DNA of 64,000 bases from Streptomyces cyaneofuscatus (lineage in GTDB: Bacteria; Actinomycetota; Actinomycetes; Streptomycetales; Streptomycetaceae). The stretch covers positions 124,001 through 188,000 of the forward strand of contig NZ_JOEM01000003.1 in the NCBI RefSeq assembly GCF_000718135.1, written 5' to 3'. Below are positions 54,857 to 63,080 of the stretch, piece by piece. The notes below the pieces were generated by a model, which saw only the letters and a program-made list of their open reading frames with translations, made no database searches and was not told the origin of the DNA. Every line of letters starts with the position of its first letter. Position 1 is the stretch's first letter. The position numbers were made by a program, and so were the translations under genes.

Positions 54857-55234
54857 ATGAAGAATTTCGCAGTCAAGACGATCGCCAACGCGGGTGCGCT
54901 GGCCGTGGCCATCTGGCTGATCGGGAACATCACACTGGAGGGCGGCTCCACCGGCCGCAAGGTCCTCACCCTGATCCTGGTCGCGCTGATCTTCGGTCTG
55001 GTGAACTTCCTGGTCAAGCCGCTGGTCCAGCTCCTGACATTTCCGTTGTTCATCCTGACCCTCGGACTGATCACCCTGGTGGTCAACGCCCTGATGCTGC
55101 TGCTGACCTCCTGGCTGGCCGGCGTCTTCGACCTCAGCTTCCATGTCGAGGGCTTCTGGACCGCCGTACTCGGCGCCCTGATCATCTCGGTCGTCTCCTG
55201 GGCCCTCAACATGGTCCTGCCCGACGAGGACTGA
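54857..55234 (+). CDS. Phage holin family (four-helix) membrane protein
   Basis: A 125-residue protein with four hydrophobic helices (about 7-25, 35-55, 57-80 and 95-118) and the motif IFGLVNFLVKPLVQLLTFPLFILTLGLITLVVNALML, typical of the DUF1469/PF04020-like holin-related membrane proteins. The cellular role is unknown and there is no lysis cassette nearby, so holin is only a family name. Upstream of a PLP enzyme gene with 34 bases between. Confidence 0.87.
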   Translation: MKNFAVKTIANAGALAVAIWLIGNITLEGGSTGRKVLTLILVALIFGLVNFLVKPLVQLLTFPLFILTLGLITLVVNALMLLLTSWLAGVFDLSFHVEGFWTAVLGALIISVVSWALNMVLPDED

Positions 55235-55268
55235 GCCGGACCCACTCGCATCGACTTACGGAGCAGCC

Positions 55269-56393
55269 ATGAGCACCATGGGCGACGGAACGCGCGCGGT
55301 ACGCGCCGGCCTTCCCGAACCGGAGCAGTACGAACCGACCCTGCCCGGGCCGGTCTTCGCCGCGCACTTCCACCTCTCCGGCGAACCGGTGGGCCCCTAT
55401 ACCTACGGCCGGGACACCAACCCGACGTGGACCCACCTGGAGCGGGCCATCGGCGAGCTGGAGGCGCCGGGCGAGGACGTGAGCACCACGGTGTTCGCCT
55501 CCGGGATGGCGGCGATCACCGCCGTACTGCTCTCCCAGGTCCGCACCGGGGACACCGTGGTGCTGCCGGACGACGGCTACCAGGCGCTGCCGCTCGTACG
55601 GGAGCAGCTGACGGCCTTCGGCGTCGAGGTCCGCACCGCGCCGACCGGCGGCGACGCCCAGCTGGCGCTGCTGGAGGGGGCGAAGCTGCTGTGGATCGAG
55701 AGTCCCTCCAACCCGGGCCTCGACGTCTGCGACATCCGCCGCCTCGTGGCCGCCGCGCACGAGGCGGGCGCGCTGGTCGCCGTCGACAACACCCTGGCCA
55801 CCCCGATCGGCCAGCGCCCGCTGGAGCTCGGCGCGGACTTCTCGGTCGCCAGTGACACCAAGGGCATGACCGGGCACGGCGACATCCTGCTGGGCCATGT
55901 CACCTGCCGCGATCCCCTGCTGACCGCCGATGTACGGCGCTGGCGCAAGGTGGTCGGAGCGATCCCGGGCCCGATGGAGGCCTGGCTCGCCCACCGGTCG
56001 CTCGCCACGCTCCAGCTGCGCATCGACCGGCAGTGCACCACGGCTCTGGCCCTCGCCGAGGTGCTGGCCAAGCGGGCCGAGGTCACCGGGCTGCGGTATC
56101 CGGGGCTGCCCGCCGACCCGTCGTACGGGATCGCCGTGCGCCAGATGCGGCGCTTCGGTTCGGTGGTGTCGTTCGAGCTGGCCGACCGGGAGACGGCGGA
56201 GCGCTTCCTGACCGCGCTGCGGCTGGTCGACGACGCGACGAGTTTCGGGGGTGTACGGTCCACCGCCGAGCGCCGGGAACGCTGGGGCGGCGACGCCGTG
56301 CCGGAGGGCTTCATCCGCTTCTCGGTCGGCGCGGAGGACCCGGAGGATCTGCTGGCGGACGTCGAGCGGGCGCTGGACGAGGCGGTCCGGTAG
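55269..56393 (+). CDS. Cystathionine gamma-lyase/synthase family PLP enzyme
   Basis: A 374-residue member of the Cys/Met metabolism PLP family. PLP Lys is in SDTKGMTGHGD; YTYGRDTNPTWTHLERAIGELE, FASGMAAI and ESPSNPGLDVCDI are family markers. Members cleave or make cystathionine and related thioethers. The sequence looks like the actinomycete lyase annotated as cystathionine gamma-lyase, but substrate choice cannot be read from sequence. ATG 55269 (MSTMGD) has GGAG upstream. Confidence 0.87.
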   Translation: MSTMGDGTRAVRAGLPEPEQYEPTLPGPVFAAHFHLSGEPVGPYTYGRDTNPTWTHLERAIGELEAPGEDVSTTVFASGMAAITAVLLSQVRTGDTVVLPDDGYQALPLVREQLTAFGVEVRTAPTGGDAQLALLEGAKLLWIESPSNPGLDVCDIRRLVAAAHEAGALVAVDNTLATPIGQRPLELGADFSVASDTKGMTGHGDILLGHVTCRDPLLTADVRRWRKVVGAIPGPMEAWLAHRSLATLQLRIDRQCTTALALAEVLAKRAEVTGLRYPGLPADPSYGIAVRQMRRFGSVVSFELADRETAERFLTALRLVDDATSFGGVRSTAERRERWGGDAVPEGFIRFSVGAEDPEDLLADVERALDEAVR

Positions 56394-56437
56394 GCCGGAG
56401 GAGTTTCAGACGGGCCCGCGCGGGCCACTCTCTTGCC

Positions 56438-56917
56438 ATGACCGAACGTCCTGTGGTCAAGCGCACCGCACGCGCCATCCTGCTCGACGGCGACGACCTC
56501 GTCCTCATCAAGCGCACGAAGCCGGGGGTCGATCCGTACTGGCTCACCCCCGGCGGCGGGGTCGAGCCGGAGGACGCCACCGTCGTCGACGCGCTCCACC
56601 GCGAGGTCGACGAGGAGCTCGGTGCCAAGATCATCGATGTGGTGCCCTGCTTCGTCGACACCGTCGAGCACATCGCGGACGGCGGCGTCACCGGGGTGAA
56701 GGTCCAGCACTTCTTCGTCTGCCGGCTCGCGTCGATGGACGTCACCCGACGGCACGGCCCGGAGATCGACGAGCCGTGCGGGGAGTACGAGATCGTCCGG
56801 GTGCCGTTCAGCCGGGTGGGGATCGCCGCCGTCCACCTCGTACCGCTCTCCCTGCGCCACTATCTGGACGGCAACATCGAGGGCGTACGGGCGATGCACG
56901 CGCCCGACCTGGGCTGA
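56438..56917 (+). CDS. NUDIX hydrolase
   Basis: A 159-residue hydrolase of nucleoside-diphosphate-linked substrates. The Nudix box spans GGGVEPEDATVVDALHREVDEELG (Gly-x5-Glu-x7-Arg-Glu-x2-Glu-Glu-x-Gly). It begins MTERPVVKRTARAILLDGDDLVLIKRT. Probably monocistronic, between the PLP gene and a parS site. Substrate unknown. Confidence 0.93.
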   Translation: MTERPVVKRTARAILLDGDDLVLIKRTKPGVDPYWLTPGGGVEPEDATVVDALHREVDEELGAKIIDVVPCFVDTVEHIADGGVTGVKVQHFFVCRLASMDVTRRHGPEIDEPCGEYEIVRVPFSRVGIAAVHLVPLSLRHYLDGNIEGVRAMHAPDLG

Positions 56918-56949
56918 CAGGCCCGGACCCCCGCGCGGCCGCGCTTCAT

Positions 56950-56963
56950 GTTTCACGTGAAAC
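56950..56963. promoter_or_regulatory. parS site between the NUDIX and GNAT genes
   Basis: Exact GTTTCACGTGAAAC in the 125-base spacer 56918-57042. An ATG precedes it (ATGTTTCACGTG) but the frame that follows is not credible as a protein, so this is a non-coding site. Confidence 0.9.
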
Positions 56964-57042
56964 CAGGCGGGGGGACTTCGGTTCTCGGCCAGTTCCGGGA
57001 AACCGGTGGACGGGCGATCATCACGTCGGACAGCCTGGCCCC

Positions 57043-57909
57043 ATGCACAGCCCCTCACCCCTGCCCCTCGTCGACCTGCCCGTACGGCGTCTCACCCGGG
57101 GAGACCTGGTCGCCTGCGCCGACCTCTCCGAGGACCGGGGCTGGCCACGCGACGAGCACCGATGGGGGCTGCTGCTCTCCGCGGGTACGGGGTACGGGAT
57201 CGCGGAACCCGACGGCAAGGGCCTGGTCGCGGCCTGCGTGGTGACGTCGTACGGGCCCCGCCTGGCGGCCGTCGGCATGATGCTCGTCGCCGCACGCCAC
57301 GCCCGCCAGGGGATCGCCAGGCGGCTCATGCGCCATGTGATGGAGGAGACCGGGTCCACCCCGCTCGCCCTGTACGCCACACCTGAAGGGCAGCGGCTCT
57401 ACGAGGAGCTCGGCTTCGCCCAGGTGGGCCGGACCGAGCGGGTCCTCGGCCGGTTCCGGGCGAAGGGCCGGCCGACGGCCGTCACCACGCGTCCGGCCGC
57501 CGCGGACGACCTCCAGGCGATGGTCCGCCTCGACCTGCCGGTCTTCGGCATCGACCGCACGCACCTCATCGCCCGGCTCCCGGCCTTCTCCGACCGGCTC
57601 CGGGTCGCGGAGGAGAACGGCGAGCTGACCGGTTACGCGGCCCTCTGGCCGAGCGGCGACGCCCATGTCGTCGGCCCGCTCATCGCGCGCGACACGGCCA
57701 CCGCGAGGGCCCTCGTCGCCGCGCTGGCCGCCACGACGGACCGGCCGCTGCGGGCCGATGTCGACGCGCGCCATGAGGAGCTGCTCGGCTGGCTGGTGGA
57801 GCACGGCCTCGAACCGGGCTCCCGTACCGCGGTGATGACGTACGGCATCGAGGACCTCCCGGGCGACGCCACCCGCAGGTTCGCCCCGCTGACCATCGCG
57901 ACGGGCTGA
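57043..57909 (+). CDS. GNAT family N-acetyltransferase (two GNAT halves)
   Basis: A 288-residue protein. The first half (1-140) has a typical GNAT core: MMLVAARHARQGIARRLMRHVMEETG (acetyl-CoA loop) and LYATPEGQRLYEELGFAQVGR. The second (about 145-288) repeats the fold more weakly, with ADDLQAMVRLD, GYAALWPSGDAHVVGPLIAR and ALVAAL. Substrate unknown. ATG 57043 lies 80 bases after the parS site. Confidence 0.83.
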   Translation: MHSPSPLPLVDLPVRRLTRGDLVACADLSEDRGWPRDEHRWGLLLSAGTGYGIAEPDGKGLVAACVVTSYGPRLAAVGMMLVAARHARQGIARRLMRHVMEETGSTPLALYATPEGQRLYEELGFAQVGRTERVLGRFRAKGRPTAVTTRPAAADDLQAMVRLDLPVFGIDRTHLIARLPAFSDRLRVAEENGELTGYAALWPSGDAHVVGPLIARDTATARALVAALAATTDRPLRADVDARHEELLGWLVEHGLEPGSRTAVMTYGIEDLPGDATRRFAPLTIATG

Positions 57910-57934
57910 GGCCCCCTGCGACGGGTGCTCGACC

Positions 57935-58360
57935 TCAGACGAGGGAGTCCGCGGCGGCGGAAGCGAACCCGTGGTCCTGCTCCGGCGCTCCGCCGCCGAC
58001 CCCGACGGCACCGATCAGCCGGCCGTCCCGGTGCAGGGGGACACCTCCGGCGATGAAGAGCAGCGGGCGGTCCAGCGCGGTCGGCAGGGTGTGGAAGAGC
58101 CCGCCGGGCTGGACGGCGTCGACCAGGTCCGCGGTGGGGGCGTCGAGCTGCAACGCGGTGAACGCCTTGCGGGTGCTGGTCTCCCCGGCGATGAGGACCG
58201 CCCGGTCGTCGCGCCGGAAGGCCAGCAGGTGGCCGCCCGCGTCCACGACGCTCACGGCGACGGCGACCCCGGCCGCCTCGGCGGCGCTGCGGGCGGCTGC
58301 GACGAGAGCCTCGGCGTCCTGGATGGTCAGCGGGGCGACAGCGGTGGCGGTGGTGCTCAT
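57935..58360 (-). CDS. GlcG/HbpS-like heme-binding family protein
   Basis: A 141-residue cytosolic or exported protein of the GlcG/HbpS family (Pfam haem-degrading), with TIQDAEALVAAARSAAEAAGVAVAVSVVDAGGHLLAFRRDD and GGVPLHRDGRLIGAVGVGGG. HbpS of Streptomyces binds haem and iron and pairs with SenS; here no sensor is adjacent. No Tat or Sec signal is seen. AGGAG stands nine bases before ATG 58360. It follows the MFS gene, separated by a repeat-containing gap. Confidence 0.82.
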   Translation of the reverse strand: MSTTATAVAPLTIQDAEALVAAARSAAEAAGVAVAVSVVDAGGHLLAFRRDDRAVLIAGETSTRKAFTALQLDAPTADLVDAVQPGGLFHTLPTALDRPLLFIAGGVPLHRDGRLIGAVGVGGGAPEQDHGFASAAADSLV

Positions 58361-58383
58361 GGAATTGCTCCTGATCGTTGTGG

Positions 58384-58427
58384 GGTGCGGTGAAGTGGGT
58401 GGTGCGGTGAAGTGGGTGGTGCGGTGG
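58384..58427. repeat. Tandem GGTGCGGTGAAGTGGGT repeats
   Basis: Two exact 17-base units (58384-58400, 58401-58417) and a partial third (58418-58427) in the 104-base gap between the MFS stop and the start of the GlcG-like gene. Effect unknown. Confidence 0.9.
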
Positions 58428-58464
58428 GGTCGGTGGCGCGGTGGGGGAGGCTCCGGGGCGGGGC

Positions 58465-59676
58465 TCAGTGCTGGGCAGGGGCGGCGACCGGCGCGGGGCC
58501 GCTCCCGGCGACGATCCGGCCTTCGGCACCGGCGGTACGGCGCTCCAGCAGGCTGGAGACCACGGCCAGCACCAGGGCGGACGCGGCGAGGACCGCGCCG
58601 ACCCAGTTGGGGGCGGTGTAGCCGAGGCCGGCGGCGATCACGAGGCCGCCGAGCCAGGCGGAGAGGGCGTTGCCGAGGTTGAAGGCCCCGATGTTGACCG
58701 CGGAGGCCAGGGTGGGGGCGCCCGCCGCCTGGTCGAGGACCCGCTTCTGCAGCGGGGGCACGGTCGCGAAGCCGAGGGCACCGATGAGGACGGTGGTGAC
58801 GGCCGCCGCGATCTTGTTGTGAGCGGTCACGGTGAAGAGGCCGAGCACGAGGGCGAGCGCGCCGAGCGAGACGTACAGCATCGGCATCAGATGGCGGTCG
58901 GCGAACCGTCCGCCCACCAGGTTGCCGCCCACCATGCCGAGGCCGAAGAGGACCAGCAGCCAGGTGACGGAGGAGGCCGAGTAGCCGGCGATCTCGGTCA
59001 TCATCGGGGTGATGTAGGTGATCGCGGCGAAGACTCCGCCGAAGCCCAGGACGGTCATGGCCATCGCGAGCAGGACCTGGACATTGCGGAACGCGGCCAG
59101 TTCGTGGCGGACGCGTACACCTTCGGGCTTGGGCTGCTCGGGGACGAGCTTCGCGACTCCGACGAGTCCGATCACCCCGAGGAGCGCCACCAGGACGAAC
59201 GTGGTCCTCCAGCCCGCGGACTGCCCGATGTAGGTGCCGAGCGGGACGCCGACGACGTTCGCGACGGTGAGTCCCGTGAACATCATGGCGATGGCCCCGG
59301 CCTTCTTCTGCGGGGCGACGAGATCGGCCGCGACCACGGAGCCGATGCCGAAGAAGGCGCCGTGCGCGAGGGAGGCGACCACCCGGCCGGCGAGCATGAC
59401 ACCGAAGACGGGGGCGAGGGCGGACACGACGTTGCCCACGATGAACAGCCCCATCAGGAGCATCAGCATCCGCTTACGGGTGACCCGGGTGCCCAGCAGA
59501 GTCATCAGCGGGGCGCCGAGGACGACCCCGAGCGCGTAGCCGGTCACCAGGAAGCCTGCGGTCGGGATCGAGACCTGGAAATCCGCGGCAACCTCGGGGA
59601 GCAACCCCATGATCACGAACTCGGTCGTTCCGATCCCGAATGCCCCGATGGCCAGGGCGAGGAGCGCGAGCGGCAT
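58465..59676 (-). CDS. MFS transporter, DHA1-type drug/arabinose efflux
   Basis: A 403-residue, 12-helix transporter (MPLALLALAIGAFGIGTTEFVIMGLLPEVAADFQVS; TGYALGVVLGAPLMTLLGTRVTRKR with motif A; RVVASLAHGAFFGIGSV; TGLTVANVVGVPLGTYIGQSAGWR with motif C). The family includes Cmx/AraJ efflux proteins. It is divergent from a MarR regulator with repeated operator-like elements between, as in inducible drug-efflux loci. ATG 59676 has GGTGG upstream. It precedes the GlcG-like gene. Confidence 0.93.
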   Translation of the reverse strand: MPLALLALAIGAFGIGTTEFVIMGLLPEVAADFQVSIPTAGFLVTGYALGVVLGAPLMTLLGTRVTRKRMLMLLMGLFIVGNVVSALAPVFGVMLAGRVVASLAHGAFFGIGSVVAADLVAPQKKAGAIAMMFTGLTVANVVGVPLGTYIGQSAGWRTTFVLVALLGVIGLVGVAKLVPEQPKPEGVRVRHELAAFRNVQVLLAMAMTVLGFGGVFAAITYITPMMTEIAGYSASSVTWLLVLFGLGMVGGNLVGGRFADRHLMPMLYVSLGALALVLGLFTVTAHNKIAAAVTTVLIGALGFATVPPLQKRVLDQAAGAPTLASAVNIGAFNLGNALSAWLGGLVIAAGLGYTAPNWVGAVLAASALVLAVVSSLLERRTAGAEGRIVAGSGPAPVAAPAQH

Positions 59677-59730
59677 GGGTTTCCACCTTCCCTGAAGATT
59701 GCGTCTGCGCCTTACGAGCGTCCACAATAA

Positions 59731-59772
59731 TTGCAGGCGCTGGTTAATTGCAAACGCGGGCTATTGCAGGCG
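59731..59772. promoter_or_regulatory. Repeated TTGCA elements between MFS and marR
   Basis: TTGCAGGCG (59731-59739), TTGCAAACG (59748-59756) and TTGCAGGCG (59764-59772) are spaced 17 and 16 bases, and a related TTGCGTCTG lies at about 59699. TTGCA...TGCAA can also read as an inverted pair (59731 to 59753). Probable operator of the MarR regulator. A TATCCT -10-like hexamer follows at 59778. Confidence 0.6.
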
Positions 59773-59816
59773 TCCCCTATCCTGGAACCACGCAGCTCCC
59801 GCCCGGAGGAGAGACC

Positions 59817-60275
59817 ATGACCGCGACCGACCCCGCCCTGACCGCCCTCGCCCAGGGCTGGTGCGCCCTCTCCCTGCTCCACGGGAAGATCGAAGCCCGC
59901 ATCGAGCGCGCCCTCCAGTCGGGCCACGGGCTCAGCGCACGGGAGTATTCGCTGCTCGACGTGTTGAGCCGGCAGCACAGCGGACCCGGCGGCCATCTCC
60001 AGATGAAGCAGGTCGCCGACGCCGTGGTCCTCAGCCAGAGCGCCACCACCCGCCTGGTCACGAGGCTGGAGGACCGCGGGCTGCTGACCCGGTACCTGTG
60101 CGACACCGACCGGCGGGGCATCTACACCGATGTCACCGAGGCCGGGCTCACCCTGCTCGCCGAGGCCCGGCCGACCAACGACAGCGCCCTGAGGGCGGCG
60201 CTGGACGAGGCGTCGGAGAACCCCGAGCTCGCACCCCTGGTCCGGGCCGTGGAAGAGCTCAAGGTCCCGGCCTGA
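59817..60275 (+). CDS. MarR family transcriptional regulator
   Basis: A 152-residue winged-helix repressor (LSAREYSLLDVLSRQ; LQMKQVADAVVLSQSATTRLVTRLEDRGLLTRYL; CDTDRRGIYTDVTEAG). It likely represses itself and the divergent MFS gene; the ligand may be a phenolic or antibiotic. ATG 59817 has GGAGGA seven bases upstream. The dense, acidic C-terminal helix dimerises. Confidence 0.92.
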   Translation: MTATDPALTALAQGWCALSLLHGKIEARIERALQSGHGLSAREYSLLDVLSRQHSGPGGHLQMKQVADAVVLSQSATTRLVTRLEDRGLLTRYLCDTDRRGIYTDVTEAGLTLLAEARPTNDSALRAALDEASENPELAPLVRAVEELKVPA

Positions 60276-60303
60276 CAGCCGCGGAGCGCGTAATCTGCCG
60301 ATC

Positions 60304-60756
60304 ATGAGCGATCTTGAGATACGCCCCGTTGTCGAGACCGACCTCGACGCCGTGGTGGCCATGCTGGCCGACGACCCGCTCGGCGCGCAGCGCGAGTCAC
60401 CGGACGACCTCACCCCGTACCGCGCGGCCCTCCGACGGCTGGCCGACGACCCGAACCAGCACGTCGTCGTCGCCGTCCGCGAGGGCCGTGTGGTCGGAAC
60501 CCTCCAGCTGACCGTGGTCCCCGGGCTGTCCCGGCGCGGTGCCATCCGGTCGATCATCGAGGCCGTCCGCATCCACGCCGACGAGCGGGGTAGCGGGCTC
60601 GGTACGCAGCTGATCCAGTGGGCGGTCGACGAATCCCGCCGCCAGGACTGCCAGTTGGTGCAGCTGACCTCGGATGTCACCCGCGAGGACGCGCACCGCT
60701 TCTACGAGCGACTCGGCTTCACGGCCAGCCACGTGGGCTTCAAGCTGGCTCTCTGA
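60304..60756 (+). CDS. GNAT family N-acetyltransferase
   Basis: A 150-residue acetyltransferase (MSDLEIRPVVETDLDAVVAM; TLQLTVVPGLSRRGAIRSIIEAVRIHADERGSGLGTQLIQWAVDESR with the R-G-x-G-x-G-type CoA loop; RFYERLGFTASHVGFKL). It lies 28 bases after the marR stop, same direction. Substrate unknown. Confidence 0.9.
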   Translation: MSDLEIRPVVETDLDAVVAMLADDPLGAQRESPDDLTPYRAALRRLADDPNQHVVVAVREGRVVGTLQLTVVPGLSRRGAIRSIIEAVRIHADERGSGLGTQLIQWAVDESRRQDCQLVQLTSDVTREDAHRFYERLGFTASHVGFKLAL

Positions 60757-60780
60757 AGGACTCGCTTTTCGCACGACAAC

Positions 60781-60826
60781 GGCCGGTGGGGTGGGTGTTT
60801 CACGTGAAACACCCACCCCACCGGCC
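60781..60826. terminator. parS site inside a 46-base perfect palindrome (bidirectional terminator-like)
   Basis: GTTTCACGTGAAAC (60797-60810) is the centre of a perfect 46-base palindrome (60781-60826; left arm GGCCGGTGGGGTGGGT). It stands between two convergent genes (stops at 60756 and 60842), where a terminator hairpin is expected. It is therefore both a ParB site and a likely transcript end. Confidence 0.88.
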
Positions 60827-60841
60827 GTCACAACTCAGGCG

Positions 60842-62221
60842 TCAGCCGCCGATCCCCCGCCAGCCCGCCGGGTCCAGTCCCCCGGGAACGTCCGCTCCCG
60901 CCTCATACGGCTCACGGGTGAAGGCGAACGAGCCGAGGTCGAGGTGGTCGACCGAGCCGTCGGCCCTGCGGACGACGCGAAGGGTCTCCCCCGCGTAGTA
61001 GTCGTCCTGGCCCGTCCAGGTGCCGTCCGGCCGGGGCGTGAAGGCCGCTCCCCGGCCGGTGCCGCCCAGCGGCCTGAGCTCGAGGCCCCGGCCCCCGGTC
61101 AGCCGCAGCGTGAACGTGTGGGTCCCCCAGTGCCAGATCCCGCTCAGGGCCAGCAGCTCCTCGTCGGCCTCGGGCAGCGGGCGCCAGGGCTCCGGGATCC
61201 GCGGCTCCGCCTCCGCGACGATACTCAGGAGCTCGGCGGCCACCGTGGCGGCGGGCAGCCCCGAGGTGGCGTTGGCGAGGGTTACCGCGGCGACGTCGTC
61301 CTCCTCGCTGAACCACAGGCCGGCAACGAACCCGGGCAGCGAACCCGCGTGCCCGAAGAGGACGCGGCTGTCGGTCTTCACCACCTGCAGCCCGAGACCG
61401 TAGGCGTTGCCCCCGCCCTCGGCGGCGGGCGCGGCGGGCGTCCTCATCTCCCGTACGGAAGCGGCCGACAGGACCCGATCGTCGCCCTCGGCCAGGAAGG
61501 CCGCGAAGCGCAGCAGGTCGGCCGCGGTCGACCAGAGCTGGCCGGCGGGCGCCATCAGTCCCAGATCCTCGGCAGGCTCGCGCACCACCACATCGGCCCA
61601 GGGATGAACGGCCCAGCCCTGCGCGTACGGAGCGACCGGCCCGCCCGTCGTACGGTGCATGCCCAGCGGCTCCAGGATCTCGCGGCGCAGCGCCTCCTCC
61701 CAGGAGACTCCGCGAACCGCTTCGATCAGCGAACCGAGCAGGGTGTAGCCGGGGTTGGAGTAGTGGAAGCGGTGGCCCGCCGGGTGCATCTGCGGCCGCT
61801 CGCCGAGTACGTCGCCGAGCTCCGGCCGCAGGGCCCCCGGGGTCCGCTCCCACCAGGGGGCAGGCGCCTCGGCGCCGAGCCCCGCGCTGTGGCCGAGCAG
61901 TTGGAAGACGGTCGCGCCGCCCGCTCCGGTGCCGGGGAGGTGCTTCTCCAGCTGGTCGTCCAGGTCGATCAGCCCCTCGTTCCGCAGTCGCAGAACCAGA
62001 ACCGCGGTGAACGTCTTGGTGATCGAGCCGATCCGGTACTGCGTATCGGCGTCCGGCACCTGCCCCTCCAGGCCCGTACGCCCCCCGCTCCAGACGATCC
62101 GGCCCTCCCGCCGCACGGCGGCCGCGAGAGAGGGCGCCCGGCCGTCCCGCTGTGCCGTGGCGAGGCGATGGAGGAGGGAGCGGCGGGTGCTGGGGAGCAG
62201 TTCTTCACTGGGAGAAGTCAT
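60842..62221 (-). CDS. Serine hydrolase (beta-lactamase/DD-peptidase fold)
   Basis: A 459-residue penicillin-binding-like hydrolase. Catalytic Ser66-x2-Lys69 (GSITKT), Tyr in HYSNPGY and the HAG triad in LFGHAGSLPGF. A C-terminal extra domain (about 355-459) follows. No signal peptide, so it is probably cytosolic, in the class of esterases and D-aminopeptidases. ATG 62221 has AAGGG upstream; TTG 62227 would add two residues. It follows a convergent terminator. Confidence 0.87.
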   Translation of the reverse strand: MTSPSEELLPSTRRSLLHRLATAQRDGRAPSLAAAVRREGRIVWSGGRTGLEGQVPDADTQYRIGSITKTFTAVLVLRLRNEGLIDLDDQLEKHLPGTGAGGATVFQLLGHSAGLGAEAPAPWWERTPGALRPELGDVLGERPQMHPAGHRFHYSNPGYTLLGSLIEAVRGVSWEEALRREILEPLGMHRTTGGPVAPYAQGWAVHPWADVVVREPAEDLGLMAPAGQLWSTAADLLRFAAFLAEGDDRVLSAASVREMRTPAAPAAEGGGNAYGLGLQVVKTDSRVLFGHAGSLPGFVAGLWFSEEDDVAAVTLANATSGLPAATVAAELLSIVAEAEPRIPEPWRPLPEADEELLALSGIWHWGTHTFTLRLTGGRGLELRPLGGTGRGAAFTPRPDGTWTGQDDYYAGETLRVVRRADGSVDHLDLGSFAFTREPYEAGADVPGGLDPAGWRGIGG

Positions 62222-62260
62222 GGTCAACCCTTACCAGGCAGGGAGTTTTGGTGTCTGCGG

Positions 62261-62917
62261 TCAGTGGAATTCCCTGGGCCCGTAGAGAGCGGCGGCCGCT
62301 CCTTCCTTGAGTGCCCAGTAGCGGTCTCCGTACGACCAGTGCCACCACTCCGTCGGGTAGTTGACCAGGCCGGCGGCGGTGAGCGCCGTGCCCAGGATGT
62401 CCCGGTGGGAGCGAGCCTCAGCGCTGATGTTGTCGGCCTGGGTGTAACAGGCGCCGGCGCTCTCCTCCGGGGAGGCGCTCATCCGCGTGCCCATGTCGAG
62501 CTCGCGCCCCTCGTCATCGGCGAGCGTCAGGTCGACGGCGGCACCGGCGCTGTGCGGAGCGATCTCAGGCGGGGACACGTAACGGCTGGCCGCCGAACGG
62601 AGCTGCTCATCGGCCCAATCCGGGTGCTCGGCGCGGAGTTGGGCTGCGTACTCCTCGAAATAGCGGCGCTGGAGGGACGGCGGGCGATAGCCCTCGACGA
62701 ACAGCAGCCGCAGCCCCGAAGGCAGCTGTCCCTGTGCTGCGAGGAGTCGGTCGAGCACCCCTTCCCGCAGGTGGGCGAAGGCACCGGCGGAGTCCGAGCG
62801 CTTCCGCTCGTCGACCAGCAACAGGCCGCCCCTGCACACGTCCACCAGCGGCTCCCCGCACTCCTGGACGGGCACGGCCGCAACCTTCGGGTCGGACATC
62901 AGAACGATCTCAGTCAT
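62261..62917 (-). CDS. VanX-like D-Ala-D-Ala dipeptidase (M15)
   Basis: A 218-residue zinc peptidase. The motifs of the M15D family are FVEGYRPPS, PHSAGAAVDLTLAD (zinc His and Asp) and TEWWHWSYG (catalytic Glu and zinc His). VanX enzymes hydrolyse D-Ala-D-Ala, either for glycopeptide resistance or for peptidoglycan recycling. No vanH/vanA genes are present, so recycling is more likely. It has no signal peptide. Same direction as the serine hydrolase, 39 bases upstream of it. Confidence 0.88.
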   Translation of the reverse strand: MTEIVLMSDPKVAAVPVQECGEPLVDVCRGGLLLVDERKRSDSAGAFAHLREGVLDRLLAAQGQLPSGLRLLFVEGYRPPSLQRRYFEEYAAQLRAEHPDWADEQLRSAASRYVSPPEIAPHSAGAAVDLTLADDEGRELDMGTRMSASPEESAGACYTQADNISAEARSHRDILGTALTAAGLVNYPTEWWHWSYGDRYWALKEGAAAALYGPREFH

Positions 62918-63080
62918 GAAGCGGTCATCTCGTGACCTCGCGGGGGCTCACGGCGGAGCCCCGTTGCAGGTTCCGCGTGGGCTTGAGGGCCTGGAGAAGG
63001 ATGCCGGGGCGCGCCCCAGGTTTGCCGTCGAGTCGGCTGCGTGGAGCTCCTCCAAGCGAGCAGGAACAGCCAACCGCGTC

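Noticed and set aside
56948..57244. ORF beginning M-F-H-V-K at the third parS site
   Set aside because: Start is created by the parS sequence itself; the rest overlaps the GNAT gene out of frame and has no ribosome site.
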